Shown: in pieces, positions 57,751-64,000 of the stretch
Layout of the letters: each line of letters opens with the position of its first letter
Numbering within the stretch: position 1 is the stretch's first letter
Origin: Rhea pennata
Taxonomy: Eukaryota > Chordata > Aves > Rheiformes > Rheidae
Reading direction: 5' to 3'
Assembly (NCBI RefSeq): GCF_028389875.1
Contig: NC_084675.1
Span: forward strand, 21,538,412-21,602,411
DNA: 64,000 nt
Notes under the pieces: model-generated
What the model was told of the DNA's origin: nothing
Seen by the model: only the letters and a program-made list of their open reading frames with translations
Database searches by the model: none
Translations under genes and position numbers: made by a program

Positions 57751-58510
57751 GAAAAGGCAGGGCGTGCTGAGGGACACCGCTGGGGAGCTCTGAGGAGACC
57801 ATGGTCCCATGTCGCTGGGGGACACTGCCAGGGCGCTCTAAGGAGACCGTGGCCCTGTGTCGCTGAGGGACACTGCTGCGGAGCTCTAAGAAGACCGTGG
57901 CCCCATGTCGCTGAGGGACACCGCTGGGGAGCTCTGAGGAGACTGTGGCCCCGTCACTGAGGAACACTGCCAGGGTGCTCTGAGGAGACCATGGCCCCAT
58001 GTCGCTGAGGGGACACCGCTGGAGCGCTCTGAGGAGACTGTGGCCCCATGTCGCTGAGGGACACTGTTGAGGAGCTCTGAGGAGATCATGGTCCCATGTC
58101 ACAGGGGGACACTACTGGGGCGCTCTAGGGAGACCATGGCCCCAAGTCGCTGAGGAACACTGCCAGGGTGCTATGAGGAGACCACGGCCCCGTGTCACTG
58201 AGGGACACCACTGGGGAGCTCTGAGGAGACCGTGGCCCCGTGTCGCTGAGGAACACTGCCAGGGTGCTATGAGGAGACCACGGCCCCGTGTCACTAAGGG
58301 GACACCGCTGGGGAGCTCTGAGGAGACTGTGGCCCCGTGTCGCTGAGGGGACACTGCTGCGGCGCTCTGAGGAGACCGCGGCCCGCGTCGCTGGCGAACA
58401 CCGCTGCGGCGCTCTGAGGCGGCCGGGCCGCGCTGCCATGGCGCACTGTCTCTGAGGGGACCACGGCCCTGTGTCGCTCGGCGCTCTGAGGCGGCCATGG
58501 CCAGTGTGTC
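57750..58510. repeat. 48-bp-period minisatellite (~15 copies) entering the MAP1LC3B promoter
   Basis: The unit is GCTCTGAGGAGACCGTGGCC then CCGTGTCGCTGAGGAACACT plus GCCAGGGT. Copies ending GACACCGCTGGGGA often alternate with copies ending AACACTGCCAGGGT, giving a roughly 96-bp dimer in the middle of the array. Because 48 is a multiple of three, open frames with a 16-residue period persist on the minus strand. The last copies (from about 58,360) turn GC-rich and merge with the CpG island. Confidence 0.93.
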
Positions 58511-58848
58511 ACGGGCGGGAAGCAGACACGGAGCGGCGCACCGGGGAGGCCGCGCTGCCGTTGCCGTCGCCAGCCGGCGCTGAGGCGGCCACGGCTCGTG
58601 TGTGGCTGCGGGGAGCGGCGACGGCCGCGGCGGGGAGAAGGAAGCGACGGGGCCGCTGCGCCACACTCAAAATGTCGGCGGGGGCGCGCCGCGCCCGCCC
58701 CGCCATGACGCGCGCGTCAGCTGACGGCGGCGCGTCGCGGCTGGGGGCGGTGGCGGGGGGCGGGCGCCGAGACTCGGAGTTGGCCGCCGCCGCCGCCGCG
58801 CAGAGCCGTCGCCGGGCCCGGGCCGAGCCGAGCCGCGCCGCCGCCGCC
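58511..58848 (+). promoter_or_regulatory. MAP1LC3B: MAP1LC3B CpG-island promoter and 5' UTR
   Basis: GC-rich, TATA-less and CpG-dense; the island continues to about 59,230. A perfect 14-bp palindrome, TGACGCGCGCGTCA (58,706-58,719), overlaps an E-box CAGCTG (58,718-58,723) and a second TGACG (58,722-58,726). These are CRE/ATF-like elements. GGGGCGG-type Sp1 sites lie nearby. Human MAP1LC3B is induced by ATF4 during the unfolded protein response, so ATF-type sites here make sense. Confidence 0.7.
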
Positions 58849-58888
58849 ATGCCGTCGGAGAAGAGCTTCAAGCAGCGCCGCACCTTCG
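58849..58888 (+). CDS. MAP1LC3B: MAP1LC3B coding exon 1
   Basis: 40 nt from the ATG to a GTGAGG donor. It encodes MPSEKSFKQRRTF plus the first base of Glu-14. The frame is open upstream with two further in-frame ATGs (58,672 and 58,705). Confidence 0.97.
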
Positions 58889-61800
58889 GTGAGGCCTCGG
58901 GGCCGCCGCCGGTGTGTGTATGTGGGGGGGGGGAAGCGGCGGCGGGGGGCGGGTTGACGGCGGCCGGGCGCCTCCTCCGCGGGCCGCGGCGGGCCGAGCC
59001 CGTCCCGGCGGGCGGCGGCGGCACGGCAGCGGCGGCTTAACCCGGGGAAGGGGGTGGGTAACGCGGCGGAGGCCCGGCCGGCGGGGCTGGGCTGGGCTCG
59101 GCGCTGCGCGGGGTCCCCCCGGGGCGCCCCCGTGGTGCGCCGGGAGCGGGGCCCGCTGGAGCCCCCCACCCTCCGCCCACACCGTGCTCGGCGCGTCGCG
59201 GGAGGCCCGGGTGCGCTCCCTGCGCCTCTGGGTGTCCAAAAGAGCTGTGTAACGACGGCTGGGGAAATGAAATTAGTCCCTTTCTGGAAAGAGCAGCCTC
59301 GACGGCCTGCTGCCAACAGCTCTTCCCGTGCCCAGGGTGCAACCCAAGAAATCCAGGCGCTCTGGTGTCCGCTCCTGCCTGTGGTGTCGGGGAGGCGGCA
59401 CGCCTCTAGGATAACCCGCGCCGGCGGCTTGACCTATTTCCACTTCAAGTATAAAATCCCATATGCAAGGTGCAATTGATGGGAGTAATCGATGCAGCTT
59501 TTCTTCTCCCTCAGTCTCTGGTTGGGGTCAAGCTGCTTAAGAGAGCTTCCCACCCTCCCCGCCCCAGCCTTCGCTCCTCTGCTAAACCTAAGCTGCTCTC
59601 TGCATCGAGGCTGACGGAGTCTTGATCTCATGAAGTCTGTGTTTAAGCTAGCCTTTTTCTTGGAGTCTTCCAAAACTGTTTCTGACCCATCTCCTCCTGT
59701 CAACAGTCTCTGTTGCAGGTATTAAGTTCAACTAGGATGGCAGCCAAGCAGTTGCCACTGCAACTAATGTCGTCAGCGAACAGTGTTTATCTGTGACAGA
59801 CTGAAGCCTGATTTTGAGCATGCCATAAACAATCTCAATGATTTGTCTAGCTCCTGTTTAATGTTCCCTGTACTTCAGGGAGTTAGGCTGAATAACATTG
59901 TCACGTACAAACCTGTTCCAGTTGAAGAGTTAATAAAACCTCCCTGTGTTTGCTGAGGTGATGGTTGATCTCAATCACTCCCTGTCTCTTGTGTTTCTGG
60001 TTAACTTAATCTTAAAAGTATTTTAATTAACTAGTATCTCTGCCCTGGCAGTGTTAATTTTAGTCTGTGGAGTGTGTGGCTTGTGCTGTAAGATCTGAAA
60101 CCCTGAGTTTAAAGTAGGATTGCACTCCTGCCTCGAGGCTGTCTTGCTACGCAGGGCCTTGAGCAACAGGAAGTGTATGGGTATGATGCTGAGGCCTTTT
60201 AAGACTCTTAGTCTTGCAGTCTGATGAAGGTTTTACATACTGGTGGCCTTAGTTTTGCTTGATTCATGTCCAGCCTAAATCTGTGACTCAGATGAGTTGC
60301 ATTTCCTTTCCTGGTTCATAAAAGGTGCAGAGGTGTCTTTGATGCATACATGCTCCGTGTGGACCAATGGACAGCTGAGTAATGTCATTGCTGAATGACA
60401 GGGCAGGTAATGTGGCCTGCACATTAGCATACAAATAATGAGTTTGATGGACGGTGCTGATCTAAGGTCTTCCTCTCCCTATGGTAGGTGTCTGTTCCAG
60501 CTGTGCTGCAACACTAAATCTTCTCTCTGAAAGGTGTTTATAGATGAGCATGGCCTGGAAAGCTCCAACCTGCTGAAAGGAACTGGAGAGATTAAATTGG
60601 GGTTCATTGAATCCCAAAGCAGCCATGGTATAAGCAGATGCAACTGATTCTAGAAGCAACTGTGTCAGTTTACTTTGGCTCTGACTTGTACTGCAGCCTA
60701 GTTTATATCTGTACTATTAATATTTATGTCTCAGATGAACTTTATCCTGCAGACTGGCACAGATAACAGTGAAATATCTAGGTATACAAAAATCTACCAA
60801 CAGTTCTTCCAACAATGTGTGCAGTATAATCAGAATAGAAAACTGTAATTTGGTAATACTAGAATGAACAGTGTAAGGTGATACTGCCTGGCTTCACCTA
60901 GTCTTGGGTCTCAAATAATTGTTGACAACTTCCTCTTCTGGGATCTAGTAGAAATAGAACAGGATATTTAGTCATTCACTTAGATAGTATAATTTGATCC
61001 CATAAATTTATGAGATTAAATGTCCGCTTTAGTTGGCAGAAAATGAGATGTGTGTGGGGGGGAGGTCCATCTCCTTTAACACGTTTTAGGAATCCCAGGC
61101 AAGGTGTATACAGTACTTGTCATCTTGGGTCAAAGAATGGAGTATCACCAGTCAAAGGAGAGTTTGCTTTTGCCAGTGTTGTCCCCTTAGAAAACTGTGT
61201 TGCCTGAATTTGCTTTTGTGGCTTTTATTAACTTGTGGTACCTCTGTTCACTGGTAGAAAAATTAAGTTATAACAGCCTTAAATGTTGATATTTGAGCAT
61301 GCTTTTTTAATCTTTTGTAGAGCAAAGAGTGGAAGATGTACGACTGATTCGAGATCAACATCCAACTAAAATACCGGTAAGTCTGGTTCTTGTTGCCTCA
61401 GTTTCAGGTCTCATGTTCTTTTTGCTGGTAAGAAGCCTGTAAAAGAGCTGACCTGGTGAGTCCAAATTAAAATATGTCCCTTCAGGGTCGTTAAGCCTGG
61501 ACTTCAGAAACATTCTCAAACCAGTAGCCAACTGTCGGCGCGATAGAGCAAGGTGCTAGTTGGTGACTAGAGGAAATGGAGTTTCCTGTGTATTGAAGTT
61601 ACATGCAGTAACTTCAAAGAAGGCCACACCCAGACTGAGCTCTGAGATTCTCCTGAGTGTTCAGCTCTTCTCATCCTAACAGTGGTCATATTTTTCTTCC
61701 TGGAAAGAAGAGGATGCAGGGAATAACCAGTAAGAGTATACAGTAATTTAGAGTCAGATGTAGCTTTCATACAACATCCATGCTGAGAAAGATGGAAACA

Positions 61801-64000
61801 CTTGTGTTCCAAGAAACGGATCTTTGCTTGGAGGTTGCTAGGAATGCTCCATGGCTGTCAATCTCCTCCATATTGTTCTGGGCCACTCCAAAGAGATGAC
61901 CCATAACTGGGAGCAGAGATCATCCCTCACCTTGTGGATCTTTTTTCACAGGACAGCCTCAAACCGCTTGCCTAAAATTTAGTTTTGCTTTATGGCTTAC
62001 TAGAGGTTACAAATGTGAAACAAAGCATCCTAGAAAGGAAAAGAAAGGAATAGTGATATATTGCTAATGTGTTCCATAATTAGTGGACTGTTGTGTGGCA
62101 GCCATCAGCACAGTAAGCAGTAAATGAAACTGTCTCTATGGCCATTTGGTGGAGTAGGGAAGGTCTCGGGAGATCTTGAGAGGCAAAAGGGTGAACTCAG
62201 AAGCCTAAGCTTTTGGCTCTCAGTGATGAGAGCTGATGATACTTGTGAGTGGAAAATCTTTATAGATACGTAAGCTAATCGCAAACTTTTTGAAGTTTTA
62301 GTGCAAGTTTATTAATAGAAGCAGTTGCCACCTCCACTTAAAATGGAAACTGAAAAGTTTTCAGCTACCTCTAGGTTTAAGCTACTGCTTCTCAAATGGC
62401 AGCAGCAGCAGCTTGGCTAATAACTGTGCTGTTGGGGATGGGAACAGTAATAGTTTATAGCAGGGATTTTCTGACTTTTCTGGAGTCTGCAGTTTTCCCA
62501 AAAGGCCCTTTCCTGGCAAATATGTTTCCTGGCAATAGATTGTTTTTTTCCTTTCACCTTTCTCGGACCACTTAGAAGTAGTCCCCAAGCTCTGCAATCA
62601 CATATTGAAAGCAATTGATTTACAGCAAAGATTTCATTTTAAGTCAGCCATACAGACAGCTCTCATTCTAAGTCAGCCATGGAGATGTTAATAGTAAAAA
62701 TTTAGAGGTCCCTAAGCAACTTGCTGAGGATGCAATGATGCAAACTTGCAACCATGGCATACCCTGCTGGGATCCTTGGGGCCTGCTGTGCTTGCCAGTC
62801 CTTGTTCTAGCCAGTGTCACTACCTCATTAGTATCATTAGCAGCTCTAGATGAGTTAAGAGGACAATGTCACACTAGATGGCATATCCCAACTGCACTGT
62901 CACCATCCTTCATTTTACTGTTAGAAATATTATCCATTGTTTGTAGTCTACCTCTTAAATTTGTTTCTTTTTTCTTTTTTTTCCAGAATTAGCCAACATT
63001 TATTTAAACTGGTTTAAGGAAGTCTTTCCTTGATATTATCAATTTGGCCTGTTATCTCTTCACCTGTGCAACTTTTGAATATCAGCACAGTCAGACCTTG
63101 TGAGCATGGACATGGTCCAAGTCCCTTCCAAGTGAACAGTGTCACATAGTTACTGTTGATTTAAAAACAACAAAACCCATCTGTCTGTGGAAAGAGATGC
63201 ACAAATTCTGAGATATTTTCTTAAAAGCAGAAATTATATACAGTTGCTGGGAAGGGTGCTACTTACATTAGCAAATCTACAATTTCCTCATGAATGAAGT
63301 AGTTAATACATAATAATCTTGACAGAATTGTTGGTTCCTAGGCATGCTATCTTGAGATTAAGGAGGAGGAAATTCTTCCTTTGAGGCTTTTTACCCTTCA
63401 AAAGTAGCTTTCTCTAATACATTGGAGAAACTAGAGAAAGTTGACATAATAGTGGTAATCTGGAGCTGTGGCTCTTAGGAAGAGGTGGCCTGTTAGTCAA
63501 GAGAAACTAGAGGGATTCTAGTGAAAGCTGCTTGATGTTGCAGACCTAGATAGCAGCCCAAGCATCCTAGTCGGCCACTGTAATGTTTCATAGGAAAAGG
63601 TGCTTTATCTTCTCTTGAGTTTCCTTGTTCTGGGGCAGTTCAGTGCAAGACTAAATGATTCCAGCAATATAACGGTTCTAGATCTATACTGAAGCTGTGA
63701 ATGAGTGTGTTGCTAAATTCCTATTTCTTCCCCCTTCATACAGGGAGTCTTACAAACAGAATGAGGGGGCCAGTGAAGATAATTACTCCATTTTTAGTTC
63801 AAGATGATGCTTTCACAAATGAAGTGAAATGGAGTTTAGCATAAATGCTTCCACGTTTCTGCATTTAAAATACGTTGGGGGTGGTGGTGGTAAGGGGATC
63901 ACGGCACTTCTGTCTCTCATCTTACACTTTTCTTTTTCTTTTTAGGTGATTATTGAAAGGTACAAGGGGGAAAAACAGCTTCCAGTTCTGGATAAGACTA
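58849..64000 (+). CDS. MAP1LC3B: MAP1LC3B (LC3B), ubiquitin-like autophagy protein; 5' part, runs off the right edge
   Basis: Three exons are seen: 58,849-58,888, 61,321-61,376 and 63,946-64,000 (continuing). They encode MPSEKSFKQRRTFEQRVEDV, then [20 protein letters not shown] and [10 protein letters not shown], about 50 of the 125 residues of human LC3B. It differs from human at residues 6 (Ser for Thr) and 25 (Asp for Glu). The basic N-terminal helix with R10 and R11, which helps bind LIR motifs and distinguishes LC3 from GABARAP proteins, is intact. LC3B is cleaved by ATG4, conjugated to phosphatidylethanolamine through ATG7, ATG3 and ATG12-ATG5-ATG16L1, and marks autophagosomes. The start ATG follows a CCGCC run. 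The C-terminal exon with the processing glycine lies outside the window. Confidence 0.97.
58889..61320 (+). other. MAP1LC3B: MAP1LC3B intron 1
   Basis: 2.4 kb with GT-AG ends. The first 350 bp are CpG island. The rest is AT-richer with no recognised gene or clear repeat. Confidence 0.85.
61321..61376 (+). CDS. MAP1LC3B: MAP1LC3B coding exon 2
   Basis: 56 nt between a TTTTGTAG acceptor and a GTAAGT donor. It reads [19 protein letters not shown] and ends in phase 0. Confidence 0.98.
61377..63945 (+). other. MAP1LC3B: MAP1LC3B intron 2
   Basis: 2.6 kb with GT-AG ends. No recognised gene; pyrimidine-rich near 62,965-62,984 and at the acceptor. Confidence 0.85.
63946..64000 (+). CDS. MAP1LC3B: MAP1LC3B coding exon 3 (truncated by window end)
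   Basis: It starts after a long pyrimidine tract ending TTTTTAG and reads [18 protein letters not shown]; the exon continues beyond position 64,000. Confidence 0.97.
   Translation, partial: [18 protein letters not shown]

Noticed and set aside
57668-58666. Repetitive minus-strand frames with a 16-residue period (LLRAPQ-type)
   Set aside because: A 48-bp unit is divisible by three, so frames persist automatically; no start context, domain or transcript evidence.
59100-59130. Second CTCF-like match near GGGGCGCCCCCGTGGTG
   Set aside because: The core spacing is wrong for CTCF; GC-rich islands give many such partial matches.

Overview
The window looks like vertebrate nuclear DNA, most probably from a bird. 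It has multi-exon genes with GT-AG introns, very GC-rich CpG islands, and relics of CR1 retrotransposons, the dominant non-LTR element of birds and other sauropsids. FBXO31 is compact, about 22.6 kb from start to stop codon. There are no operons. Almost every long open frame here is a by-product of GC-rich or repetitive sequence. Gene names come from recognising translated exons; no database search was run.

Layout. (1) Positions 1-3501, minus strand: the 5' coding half of KIAA0513, six coding exons with exact splice phases; the rest lies beyond the left edge. (2) About 3.5-18.6 kb: an unusually long chain of CpG-rich segments that probably holds the KIAA0513 5' UTR exon(s), first intron and promoter(s). 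It ends with a GC-rich minisatellite (about 17.58-18.29 kb) next to a strong CTCF-like site. (3) About 18.6-26.5 kb: ordinary DNA with no recognised gene, a long poly(A), an isolated CCAAT/TATA pair and a few weak exon-like pieces. (4) 26.6-49.16 kb, minus strand: complete coding sequence of FBXO31 in ten exons (1734 nt, 577 codons plus stop). It has a CpG-island promoter with CCAAT, Sp1-like GGGGC repeats and MYB-like palindromes, and a strongly strand-biased first intron. (5) 49,765-49,837, minus strand: a complete elongator tRNA-Met(CAT). (6) 49.8-57.1 kb: intergenic, with small tandem repeats and old MIR-like and CR1-like relics. (7) 57.1-57.75 kb: a decayed CR1 reverse-transcriptase fragment, followed directly by a 48-bp-period minisatellite that runs into (8) the CpG-island promoter of MAP1LC3B. 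The first two coding exons of that gene and the start of its third are present on the plus strand up to the right edge.

How the genes relate. FBXO31 (minus) and MAP1LC3B (plus) are head to head, about 9.7 kb apart, with the tRNA between them; the two genes are also neighbours at human 16q24.2. FBXO31 is the substrate receptor of an SCF ubiquitin ligase and LC3B is the autophagosome ubiquitin-like modifier, so both serve protein degradation, but nothing in the sequence shows joint regulation. KIAA0513 directly beyond the 3' end of FBXO31 differs from the human order as I remember it and may mark a rearrangement.

I found no new multi-gene system. The points most worth a second look are the two minisatellites that become GC-richer toward CpG islands, the strand-skewed FBXO31 first intron, the palindromic promoter elements, the possible in-frame upstream ATGs of MAP1LC3B and the KIAA0513-FBXO31 junction.
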